NCBI GenBank assembly: GCA_018105865.1
Contig: CM030859.1
Span: 6,752,443-6,816,442 of the forward strand
DNA length: 64,000 nucleotides
Source: Metaphire vulgaris
Taxonomy: Eukaryota > Annelida > Clitellata > Crassiclitellata > Megascolecidae
Direction of reading: 5' to 3'
Shown here: piece after piece, positions 39,601 through 49,524 of the stretch
Layout of the letters: each line of letters begins with the position of its first letter
Numbering within the stretch: the first letter of the stretch is position 1
Position numbers and translations under genes: made by a program
Notes under the pieces: model-generated
What the model saw: only the letters and a program-made list of their open reading frames with translations
Databases searched by the model: none
Told to the model about the DNA's origin: nothing

Positions 39601-41491
39601 GGCCTTCAGCCATTCAGCAATAATTCATAATTAAAGTCTTTAAAATATTCACAAGAGTTCACCCTCCAACTCTAATATAGCTTGAAATTTCTGCTCTGGG
39701 GTTCTGCCTCGGACCCTGTTGGGGGAGCTCACAGTGCTCCCCAAACCCCCTAGTCAGACTAAATGGCATACATGTGTGTCTGTCTTGATTTTCATTAGCA
39801 CAGCCAAAAGAGGGGCACTGGTCTGGAGTCCTCTGAGCAGTTACTACTAGTGGAGAAATTCTTGCAGAAGGTTAAGAAATTTTATCTAATGAGGAGTAAA
39901 GTGATTGTCAAAGCGTTGTCATTTATAATCTGCAACACTCAAAAAGTTCAAAAATTGAATCTAGTGCTATCCCCAAAGAGCCCACTAGGAAAACTACCTG
40001 GTAATGGCATTGAAAACAGTTTTTCAGATACAGGCTTGCCAATATGCTGTCATAATATAATAGTCCGAAAAATATGCACCAGGTCTAATGATTTTAATCT
40101 AATATTATCATCCTAAAAATGTTTGGCACAGACTCTGCCTAAGACCCTGTTCAGGAAGCTCACCATGCTCCTCCAAACCCCTAGTTGGACTGGAAATGTC
40201 AGTCTGTAGAGACCTTGGTGTCTACCCTATTCCCAGTGATGGGCACTAACTAATTTTTTTTAGTTAAACTTTAACTAAACTTTTTTTGCAATCAAGCAGT
40301 TTAACTTTTTAAGTAACTAACTTTTCACTGTAGCAGTTTAACTTTAACTGATAACTAATTAAAAGCAGTTTAACTTTTACCTTTAACTTTTTAACTTTGA
40401 CATGAGCTACTGAGCTAGTAAAACTATGTTACAAGCTGCAACGAACACGATTTACGATTATAATTTTAAACAGCAGCTGTCACAATATCCACAAATTCAC
40501 TGATCGGCATATTAAATGAGGTTGTTTCAACGTTACAATGTTTCATTCCTTGAGAATATACCGCAAAAACACAGACTGATCAAAGTTTTCATCTGACATA
40601 GAATCTGAATAACTCAAGTTTAACTAAAAAAAGTTAACTAAAAAAAAATCAGTTTAACTAATGCCTTAACTAAACTTTTACCCAACTACTGGCAACCAGT
40701 TTAACTTTTGATGCAACTAAAAAAAAGTAGTTTAACTAAAAGTTAACTAATTTTTAGTTAACTTTTGCCCATCACTGCCTATTCCAGAACCCAGAACCAT
40801 GGCCATGCCACTGAAAGAAAGCCAATTAAGGTGTATTCAAAATGCTATTACGCAGAGGAATTTGAAAAATGATAAACTTACGGTGAGTACAAAAATTTCT
40901 ACATAGTCAGGAGTCTTTAGGCCACAACTTTCAAATTTTATCAAAACTTCTCATATTGACTAATAATTTTAATGATAACATGTCAAACATCGTAAATGCT
41001 TTTTTATAAACCAATTTCAAATTTAAGCACAGGTCTTACTCAATCAGCACGCCACGAGATTGTCCGTGGGTATCTCTCCAATGGCGCCAGTGTTCAATGG
41101 TGATACGACGTGGATATTTTCCCTCTTGACGATAAAGTTTCTCAACTTCATCGACATCACAGATATGGACGACAGAAAATAATCCAATTGAGATTTTAAA
41201 TATTGGGCCATAATTAGCAAAACCAGCAATCAACTTTTCATCCACCTCTTTTTCTTTCCCAAAAATGGGTAAATCAAATATTCTGCCCAAAAAGGGTAGG
41301 CCCTTTGGCCCCGGAACAGCAGAAAATGGTTTTGCACAGACATCTTCATCTGCCACTGAGATTGGCTTCGGAGAAGTTGAAAGACAGCAACGCTGTACCA
41401 ATTCAACTGAGCATTGTTTTCTTCTGCATTGATTATGAAGCAGGCTGCCACGAAACATTGGAAAAGTACGCTGCAACATTCTGACAGGCAT
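30609..41491 (-). CDS. Mitochondrial-clan cytochrome P450, complete
   Basis: This is a haem-thiolate monooxygenase expected in the mitochondrial inner membrane, using adrenodoxin-type electron transfer. Exons: 41491-41040, 39247-39048, 37976-37773, 36810-36653, 36127-35961, 33916-33838, 32855-32696, 31082-31039, 30725-30609. All introns are GT-AG, and the sum is 1581 nt, or 526 codons plus stop. A Ser/Arg-rich presequence (about 1-45) is followed by PGPKGLPFLG. Other landmarks are EDGPDWKRMR, the I-helix AAVDTTSNTMQW (334 on), K-helix EVLR (391-394), PERW (445-448) and the haem loop FGFGPRSCIG (465-474) with Cys472. RRVAELEMHLLLAR follows. Ala replaces the usual Gly in the I-helix AGxDT motif. 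It belongs to the clan of CYP10, CYP24, CYP27 and CYP44, but I cannot name the subfamily or substrate. Confidence 0.94.
31155..31440. repeat. GC-rich tandem array of 59-71 bp units with CTATTGG motifs
   Basis: Units start GTTGAC/GTTGCTATTG at 31155, 31219, 31278, 31349 and 31414. The first three contain CGGTTTAGACCG, a near palindrome, and a CGTCGCGATGCG block. The last two contain ATTGGTAACAATTGTTCG. Each unit carries an inverted CCAAT box. The array lies in the P450 intron after exon 7 and stands out as CpG-rich in AT-rich surroundings. Confidence 0.85.
31640..31672. repeat. GCGAGCGAAGCGAGC double repeat
   Basis: Two adjacent copies of GCGAGCGAAGCGAGC, itself close to self-complementary, lie in the P450 intron 7. 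The motif is common in repetitive elements. No function is inferred. Confidence 0.6.
31811..31896 (+). repeat. tRNA-like sequence, possible SINE head
   Basis: The segment reads GCTTGGTGTCTCACTCGG and then GGCCTGGGTTCTAAACCTGG, which resemble A and B boxes at about tRNA spacing. The stems pair poorly, so it is more likely a tRNA-derived repeat than a tRNA gene. Confidence 0.35.
32239..32473. mobile_element. hAT-like MITE
   Basis: The 8-bp duplication GCTGCTCA lies at 32231-32238 and 32474-32481. The element starts CAGGCACGTCGGAACG; its other end, read inward, starts CAAGCCCTTATGAAG, so the terminal repeats are weak. An inner inverted pair GGGGGTGCAGAT and ATCTGCACCCCC lies near 32274 and 32420. 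Confidence 0.75.
34061..34145. repeat. (TA)n microsatellite, interrupted
   Basis: A TA-rich simple repeat with short interruptions lies in P450 intron 5. Confidence 0.95.
34571..34969. mobile_element. Possible degraded inverted-repeat transposon
   Basis: The ends TTAGGGATGTCGGTTTAA and TTAAATCAACAGCCCTAG are inverted imperfect matches about 400 bp apart. The interior repeats GCATATTT-type motifs. No target duplication was recognised. Confidence 0.45.
37084..37177. mobile_element. 94-bp hAT MITE
   Basis: The ends are CAAGGGCGTAAAACAC and AGGTTTACGCCACTG. The 8-bp duplication CTTTGGTG lies at 37076-37083 and 37178-37185. It lies in P450 intron 3, the intron downstream of exon 3. Confidence 0.92.
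38213..38282. mobile_element. One-ended copy of the CAGTGATGGGC hAT MITE
   Basis: The start CAGTGATGGGCAGTAGTT and the following AAAACTAAAC-type repeats match the left side of the element at 40234-40777. The other end is missing. Confidence 0.6.
39447..40813. mobile_element. Older hAT-like element carrying a nested MITE
   Basis: The ends are CAGTAGGGTAGCCACGG and CCATGGCCATGCCACTG. The flanks AAGGAAGG and AAAGAAAG agree at 6 of 8 positions, as an old target duplication would. Two internal segments at about 39705-39770 and 40125-40185 are copies of each other. It is interrupted by the element at 40234-40777, so it is the older of the two. It lies in P450 intron 1. Confidence 0.6.
40234..40777. 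mobile_element. hAT MITE with AGTTTAACTTT subrepeats
   Basis: The ends are CAGTGATGGGCACTAAC and TTAACTTTTGCCCATCACTG. The 8-bp duplication CCTATTCC lies at 40226-40233 and 40778-40785. The interior is made of repeated GTTTAACTTT-like motifs in both orientations, so the element can fold on itself. Confidence 0.93.
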
Positions 41492-42619
41492 CTCAGTAGA
41501 ATATGGTTGATCTGATTCACATAAAAGGCCCTAAACCACTGTGGTGACTGGAAAATATGAAACATAAACAGCTTGAAACTTGACTTAAAGGGAACTGAAT
41601 AAAAGTTAAATTAATCAAAATTAATAAAAGTTTGCCACAATTTTTATAGTTATGAAATTAAACAATAAAATACAACTTTTAATTTTTATCATCACTTTTT
41701 CTTGGTCAATCTTGGATTATGGCTCCTCCAAGTTTCGTTGCCACAGTAGGCCCCTACGTTTTCAATACATGACTTGGTGTCTTGATTCTAAAATTCATTT
41801 GGAGGGCACAACTTTCACACCTGCAAAGATGGAGCCGGAAAATGGCCAATTACCTTATACGCGATTTTGTCTCCCCCAACTGAAGTCAATCTGCAAAACG
41901 TGCAACTGCGCAGTATTGAGTGTTCATTATACCTTCAACACTTGTATCTCAATTGTCCAAAACATAAATCGGGGATTTCCAGGGATCAAAATCTAGGACA
42001 AATGCTGGAGTTATTACTAGGACTGCTATGAGATTGTTACTGCCTTTTGTTACTGTAGTCATCTTACCCGTTACACTATCAGTACTTACCAATTCCAATT
42101 TACACGATTTGAAAAATGCAAGAATGCACCGGTCTGATCGAATTTAACAGCCTTAAAACAGTCTTATAACGTTCGAGGGCTTTTACGGTCAGGGCGCGAC
42201 AATCACTGATTCACTGTCCTATCTAGACTATCGAGTGCATTTGTTATTTACAGACTATATCGGCATAAGTAGGTCGTGCCAAGAGGCGATGGGTTTAACA
42301 ATCAAAATTTCTTTGGAAATTGAAAAAGTGTCAGACTGTCAGTGATATAATATCATGTATTCATGTAACAGCAGTTACATCACATGTGTAAAATGGGCAT
42401 TGCTATTGGCGACAGGCTATCTGGTAAGTCCTAATCATTCCCGCCTCGTTACCCCCACCAGGCCCATGGCCTGGATACAATAAACTAGATCATCGAGTCA
42501 ACCGATCATCACTAGATTCACTACATTCCTCAGGTAAGTAAAGCTGTGTTGCAACACTCCATTGATCTCCTTGGTTGCGGCCTTGCGGGCCGTCGCTGTT
42601 GGTTGGTGGCTCAAGACGC
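41492..42619. other. P450 upstream region
   Basis: No gene was seen. It should contain the P450 promoter and 5' UTR, but no start site or box can be assigned with confidence. Confidence 0.4.
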
Positions 42620-42890
42620 TGCCAATAAATCAATATCTCGAAAATTTGTAGAAATTTTCCGTAACATTTTGAAATTTCTCTCGACTAAGACTGCGAACAT
42701 TTTTCATAAGTTTTTCCACAAGAGCATCGTAGTCAGGCCTGAGGAGAGGGGGTGCAGCCGGTACATTGCACCGGGGCCCATGGAGATTTTAGGGACCCGG
42801 GGCCGGTGACAGTGCCAATAAATCAATATCTCGGCTGTAGAAACCGTAACATTTTGGACTAAGGCCATTTTTCATAAGTTTTTCCCCTCC
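42620..42890. repeat. Diverged direct duplication
   Basis: Segments at 42620-42719 and 42812-42887 share GCCAATAAATCAATATCTCG, CCGTAACATTTTG and TTTTTCATAAGTTTTTCC in the same order. The second copy has deletions. A GC-rich spacer separates them. Confidence 0.7.
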
Positions 42891-42950
42891 TAGGCTGAGA
42901 TACTGCACCCCCTGATTTTGAGACCCTATACTATATATATCCTACTGAGA

Positions 42951-42952
<2 letters not shown>

Positions 42953-43003
<51 letters not shown>
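42953..43003. repeat. (AT)n microsatellite
   Basis: About 25 AT dinucleotides lie in intergenic repetitive DNA. Confidence 0.95.
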
Positions 43004-43004
<1 letters not shown>

Positions 43005-43472
43005 TACAGTGACTATTTTAAGGATCTGTTTGGACTCCACATCATGACGAGCGCGTTGAGCGCGAGCCTATAAGGGTCAGGGGCAGAGCTCCCAGTGGGG
43101 TCCAGGGCAAAGCCCCTGGTGGGGTCAGAGGGCGAAGCCCCTTGAAGCTGACAACATTTAGCTGTTAAAATGTGCTATTTTGCCCTCTCAGGAGTCAGCA
43201 AATGCAGCCAAAAATATCTGCCATGTAACACAACAGAAGATGTAGACCAAATGTCCATAGTTTTTTATCTTCATTATGTAGTAAATGATTAATGTCCATA
43301 GTTTTTTTATCTTAATTATGTACTATGTAGTAAATGATTAATGGCAGCCACTGCCAGCCAGTCTCAATTCTGTGCTGCAATAACAACTGCAAGAGGTTAA
43401 TTGCCACACTGTCCTGAAGACTCCTGATGCAAGTATCTCTTCTATGTCGGTAGGTTAAGCCGCTAAGGTTTC

Positions 43473-43941
43473 TCAAAACCTGCGTGCAGTTCGTTTCGGC
43501 TGGTCACAGCCAGATGCATCTTCTTGCTCAAAGACAGTTTTAAACCACTGCTGTTCGGTAACTTTTGGAGTTTCACGATGCCGACGAGCCTTCTCTAATA
43601 GCCACTTCAGTACTGCTGGGCGTGGATCAAAATTGGACAATATTGGCATGTTGACATTGATATACAAGTAATCAACAATGGTTTGTCTATCCAGATTTGC
43701 CCGATAAGTTGTCTTCAGTCGGTTATAAGCAGATATGAGGCGCTCACAATCAGCAGCATGCGGCTTGCACACTAATACTCTTGCCAAAGTTTCTGCTAGT
43801 GCACTCTGCATGCTCTATAGTGGCCAAGTCGGATTCAAGTCTTGAGCACAATGTTTGAAGCACTTGTCTCGGAGATATATGTTTGTCTTTCATGCCAAGC
43901 TGAATATCTGTGTACTGGTCAGCCAATGTAGCTAAATCCAA
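43473..43941 (-). pseudogene. hAT transposase C-terminal remnant
   Basis: The minus strand encodes, in two overlapping frames, KDKHISPRQVLQTLCSRLES and then LVCKPHAADCERLISAYNRL, KTTYRANLDRQTIVDYLYIN. The pattern of a Cys-Glu-Arg core followed by R-L-K-T and a leucine-rich helix is the dimerisation region of hAT transposases of the ZNF862/KRAB-A-like group. A frameshift near 43800 and the absence of the N-terminal half show decay. A likely element end, CCTGGAGCCGCCACTGG, lies upstream at about 44722-44738. The opposite end was not found. Confidence 0.7.
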
Positions 43942-44240
43942 ATCTGGTGAAATTATGCAGGGGGCCCAGACAAGCTAGGGTTGAATGTCTTGTGAATTAG
44001 CTGTGAAGTTACAGAATGAAGACAGGCTTGTGATGTGGCCACTGATCCAAATCTGTTGTTGCCAAGATCAAGTCTTGTTGACATATAGTTTTTCAATGAC
44101 TGAATACTAGCCGTTAGCGGCGCCCTGTAACAGCCCGGCCTGGGTCGCGCCATGCGTCCATGCTGTTGCTGCTGGCCCAGCACTTGCTGTATAACAGTAT
44201 AAATCACAAGACCAATGCCACGGAATGAGATTCGCAGTAA

Positions 44241-44304
44241 TTCAGGTACATCAGTATAAGTACTGTTTAGTAAAGTAAACAGTACTTATACTGATGTACC
44301 TGAA
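44241..44304. repeat. Perfect 29-bp inverted repeat, 6-nt loop
   Basis: The left arm 44241-44269 starts TTCAGGTACATCAG and the right arm 44276-44304 is its exact reverse complement. The loop is GTAAAG. With a small bulge the pairing extends into the flanking CTGCAG/CGCAG. It lies within decayed hAT-related DNA. Confidence 0.9.
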
Positions 44305-44988
44305 CTGCAGTGTTTAAAGTTTTTAGACAGTAAAAATTATATTTGTGGACTCCCCAATTCTCAGTCTTCGACTCCACATTATTGACTTTGGACTCCACAT
44401 TTTGGTTGGACTCCACGCTTAAAATAGTCACTGATATACTATATATAAAAATTTACCAAAAAATATTGAAAAATTACAAATTTGCCAAAATTGGCCCAAA
44501 AATTGCCCAAAAAATTGCAAAAAATTGCCTAAAATTTGCAAAAAAATTGCCTAAAATTTGCACAAATTGCCTAAAATTTGCCTAAAATTTGGCAAAAAAT
44601 TTTCTCGCCCCAAGAAAAGTGTGAAATGACGCTACTGTACTTAATACTACATACCTAACAACAAATGGTTGGCCCCCCCATGATTAGAAGTTGCCACCCC
44701 AACGCCCCCCCACTTGCCAAATCCTGGAGCCGCCACTGGCCAGTGATCATCATCATCATCATAGTTGCTTTCTGCCAGCTCATTAGCGGCAATAGCTAGA
44801 CACAAAACTTTTCCATTTATCTTTTTCCGTTGTCCAGTGATAATGATGTATTAATATAAGTGAAAAGTTTTTTTGGGTTTTTGCTTGTCAGACCATTTTG
44901 GAGAGTAGAAACGTTTTTTTTGCTCGTCAGGTTTTTTGAGACTCAGTGGCGTAACCAGATCCAAAATGTAACCCGGGCAACTGACCAA

Positions 44989-45104
44989 GGGGCTGTCCAT
45001 AAATAACGTAAACATTTTTTGGTGAATTTTGACCCCCTTTCAACACCTGTCAAACTTTTTCAAACCCCTCCTCCATTTTGTTTATGTAATTTATGGACAG
45101 TCCC
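44989..45104. mobile_element. MITE, GGGGCTGTCCATAAAT ends (copy 1)
   Basis: The ends GGGGCTGTCCATAAATAACG and TAATTTATGGACAGTCCC are inverted repeats. The flanking host sequence GACCAA and AACTCAAC is continuous as GACCAACTCAAC in a related uninterrupted repeat at 46013-46024, so the insertion is recognisable against an empty site. Confidence 0.8.
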
Positions 45105-45152
45105 AACTCAACAAAAATCATTTTAAAAATTTAACATGAGGAATGTAACAAT

Positions 45153-45557
45153 GGGGCTGTCCATTAATTACGTCAACAATTTAGGGGGGAGGGGGTTTGA
45201 AAGTTTGACAGTTGTTGAGAGGGGAGGGGGTCAAGAGAAGTTGACGCCAACAATTTCACTTTTTACAAAGAATCAAAAACTAGGAAATTTCATGGAATAC
45301 TACTTATTATAATGGAAAAAAGCATGGCAAAAAGGTCATAACCATCACATTTTGACACGACGTGCAAAAAAGGGAAAAAATGGTCATCATCGCAAAAAAT
45401 ATTAACCTTGTTATTGGGACCTGTCATTGATCTCTCGGGGGTCAAAAGTTTTTGACGTAATTATGGGGGGGGGGTAACTGAAAGTTGACAGTTGTTGACA
45501 AGGGAGGAGGGGTCAAAAATTGCCCAAAAATTGTTGACATAATTAATGGGCAGTCCC
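45153..45557. mobile_element. MITE, GGGGCTGTCCATTAAT ends (copy 2)
   Basis: The ends GGGGCTGTCCATTAATTACG and TAATTAATGGGCAGTCCC are inverted repeats, flanked by AAT on both sides. It is the same family as the 116-bp copy just to its left. Internal direct repeats contain GTTGACAGTTGTTGA. No transposase was seen. Confidence 0.8.
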
Positions 45558-48489
45558 AATGGGCATTACTCGGTCAGTTAACTTTGAGGAAGTTCAAGTT
45601 TCACATGTGCAGGTCATGAGGACTATAGATAGCGACATAACCAAAATAAACTTAGGAATTGTCAGGATCAAATAATTAAAAGTGTAGGCCTACTCGGTAC
45701 ACGTATAACCAAGTAAGCATCCAATTATATTAGATTATAAACGACCCTGAGTTAATTATTACATATAATATTATTAATAGATAAAGGTGACTTTAACTAA
45801 TTGCTGAGATAAACAAAACTACCCCGAAGTCAAAGCAATATGCAGCGTGTCTGATCACTGCTGCTCTTGAATTTATTAACGACACTGTCAAGTTGAACCA
45901 AATTTCGTTGCTCCGTCATTATACAAAGGAATTTTAGGAGACAACGGAGCTAAACCTCTTGGCAGGTACGTCATTCAGTGGCGTAACCAGAGTCAAAATG
46001 GAACCCGGGCAGCGACCAACTCAACATTTAATTAAAGGGCAACTGTAGCCTAAATGTTAATATTTAGCCTTTGTCATGTTTGTCATGTTTATCAATTTAA
46101 AAAATGTCACCAGAAGCCTAACAATAGACATCAATCAGCAGTGATGTTAACAGGGACCGACCCCCCCAAGGACGAGGATAAGGACAAGGACCGACCCCAA
46201 GGACGAGGATAAGTGCCAAAGTGCTAGAGTACGTGTGTGAGACAGGCTGTAAAAATCCTGTTGCCTTCTGATGGCCCAGTATGACAGAGTTTTTACTGAA
46301 AAATTTATTATTATTTTTATTATCACGACAACTTATGTATCGCCATAGTCATGACCAAGGCCAAAGTCAAGGGCGATTTAACAAATGTCACTTGTATGAT
46401 TTGTTGAACAAGATAAGTCTTTAGATTCCTCCGAAACGATATAATACAGTTAGCTTTCGTGACGTTCATATAATGTAAAGTTACACTGTAACATTTTATG
46501 AACAAGCACAGCATATTAATAGGCAATGAAGTGATTTTTCACAAAAAGTAGTGCCCTATTGGAAAGGATTTACTTATACACTGTAAAATGTTGCTTACTG
46601 TCTGATAAGGCTGTTCTCACCACCTAATTTAATTACTGCTTTTCGATGAAGGTCATAAGTTCTAAGTAAGCATCTCATGAAGAAATTTATATGGCAGACA
46701 ACTTAAATATAAAATTATTAAAATTAAAATTATTAATGAGAAATGTGCTAATGAAGCAGTTCATTCAGTGAAGTAAACAACTGCACCCAAATAAGCGAAG
46801 CAGTAAAATAACAAAAATAACGAAGATGACAACTAAACCCACAACTGAATTGAATATAATATTCGGCAATAGAGCATAACAAATTCAATGATGCCACATC
46901 ACAATGATTATTTCTTGCAGACATAATTTACATAAGTCTTGTTCATAATAACATAATTTACTAAATGTGAAATTTTCTTTAATAAAATATCAAAGATCTT
47001 GTAACCTAATCAATCAAATTTCACTGAAATGTCTGCACAAGTATACAATCTTTGTAAAGTATCATTAAAAACCAATACTTAAAATAAAATTGAATAAAAA
47101 ATGAATCCTGAAATAAAATTCAAAGCAAGTTGCTTGGTGGTTTATTCATGAAATCATTTGATAAAACTCAGAAATATTTTAAGAGTTTTTATTGCAAACA
47201 TGGGTATTGCAAACTTACTGGTAAATTAAATATTTTCTTAAATTTGTAGAAACTTCAAGCATATAAGAGAAAGGCTGATCATACCTTTAAAAATAATCCA
47301 GTAAAAGCTAACGATGACAATCCATTAATTTGCTCCCAGTTTCAAGTATTTCTAGTCTTGCTTCGATAAAATGCATTTTGTTTAGTGACAACTTTATTGC
47401 AGATCCATATAACAGCATAACCATATTACTGACGTTAATTTAACAATGAGCATTTTTACCTATAAAACAATATTCTCAACAACATGCAATTTTTGATTAA
47501 GGTAACTGGTTGATATCAACAAGAAATTAAGGCCACATCAATTTGTGATTGCCCAATGTGATCTTAGCACTGGTTAGAACTGGCAAAAGCAATCAATGAA
47601 ACAATTTGAGCAGGTTGGCAAGATTTTAAAAAGCAAGTAATGAAAACCTTGCAAACTTCCTTTTGCCTTGAAAATTGCAGATCATAGACATGGAAGATAA
47701 AATGAGAACATTTATACAAATAAAAACTATATGTCTGAACTCAACTTCTAATATGAAATTTATGCAATACATAGATCCAAAAAGATTACATATTGACAAC
47801 TTGAACATTTAAAAGCTTTATGCATGTAAAAATTTTATTTTTGCATGCAAACCAACAGTATTCAAATATATTTATTTTACATATATTTGAATAAATTTCC
47901 AGTAACAGCATGTAGTTCTCTTTTGAAGCCAACGATAAAATGGCAGATAATATAAATTTGCCCAACACATATGCATAAAACATCCTTTACAAGAACATTT
48001 ATTAGAAAACACTTAACCAAGTTTCTAGATTTAATCTCATTGTGTGCCATTCTACCTCAAAGAATAATGCAAGTAACTTAAGATATCTTAAGTGTAACTT
48101 GCTGTTCACAAAAATTAATGAAAACCTTCATGAACAGATTGTCTGTGGTGTAACATTTAATCTTATATCACATTTATTTATCTTGTCATCTTGATAAAAG
48201 TGGGTGTAAAATTCTATAAATGCTTTTGTAGTAAAACAATAATCAACATATTAAACTGGAAAGCGTCATCATTTCACTAGTTCTACCACTAACTTGCACC
48301 ACAGCATGGAATGAAGAGCGTCAATTACAACATACCGGTAAATACCAAAAATTCAGAGTATTAGTGGCTTCTTTACAAAGATATTCCTATAATCAATGAG
48401 CTATTTCAAATGCATTGACAAAGTAAATAGTCTGACAATGGTCGTATCAATAGAAGATATCCTTCACTCTGCTGACCACGTGATTTTGT
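45558..48489. other. Intergenic and myosin 3' flank
   Basis: No gene was found. A repeat copy at 45974-46030 matches 44944-44988. A short tandem duplication with AAGGACGAGGATAAG lies at about 46151-46212. The AT-rich part from about 46500 to the myosin stop codon at 48490 could include its 3' UTR, and several minus-strand AATAAA hexamers are available. Confidence 0.4.
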
Positions 48490-49429
48490 TTAATGTCGAC
48501 GTACAGTTCTCTGCTTATTCATTGTTGTCAACATGAGGCTGATGTACGAAGTCAAAAGATCATCCATCTTGTAACCCTGCAAAGATGGAAAAATCATAAG
48601 AAATCCAGAAAAGCTATTAAGTACTGAATTTTAAAGAATTTCTGAATAAAACTGTTCTTCAAAATAAAGCTCACAATGAACAAAAAATGGCAAAAAACAC
48701 ATATAATTTAATAGAAACAGTGAACTAGTGCAGATCTTTCTTCAGTGACTCTGAGCCAATATCTAGATCCCTATATCAATAGCAGGGATTTTCTTACCAA
48801 AGGACGTCACAAAGTAAACAAAATTCAGAATACAAAGATGGCATCTTACCAGTGGAGTTTCACACAGTAATTTGCTACCCCGTACAAGATTGCCAATGGT
48901 CATGTGGAAGTAGGAGTTGCCACTGCTCCAGTTGGAAATCTTTGTGAATGGATAAGTTACCAGCAATTCCTAACAGACAAACAATGTTTTAACAGACAGA
49001 TCTAGTCTAAAGAATTACTGTAATTAAAATACAAACTCACAACATGCACTAAATAATTTTTTTATGATTATAAGAGACAGATTTCTGACTCACATAAGTG
49101 GCCAATATTTAAATATTAGTTGAAAAGAAGTAAACTCTGCAATTTGCTCACATATAAAGCAAGTACCACACATTTCCTAATTTATTTCATCATTTGATAA
49201 CATTTCATTATAAACTTAGTTTAAAGCAGCAATATGCTAAATATTCACTGCACAAATCTCACCTTTGTCTCTCTGTCGATAAGATTGACACCAAGTTTGT
49301 TAATAGCAATTAACAAAGTTTCTGGAAGATTTGCTTCTGTAGTTTGCTATATAAAGCAGGAAAAGAACATTAGAAAATGAAAGCATACAATGTGCAGTAT
49401 TGACTGGTCAGTAAAATATAAAGCACCAT

Positions 49430-49524
<95 letters not shown>

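Noticed and set aside
41230..41565. Overlapping 111-codon frame on the minus strand at the P450 5' end
   Set aside because: It is an out-of-frame shadow of P450 exon 1. The frame starting at 41491 carries PGPKGLPFLG and joins exon 2 in phase.
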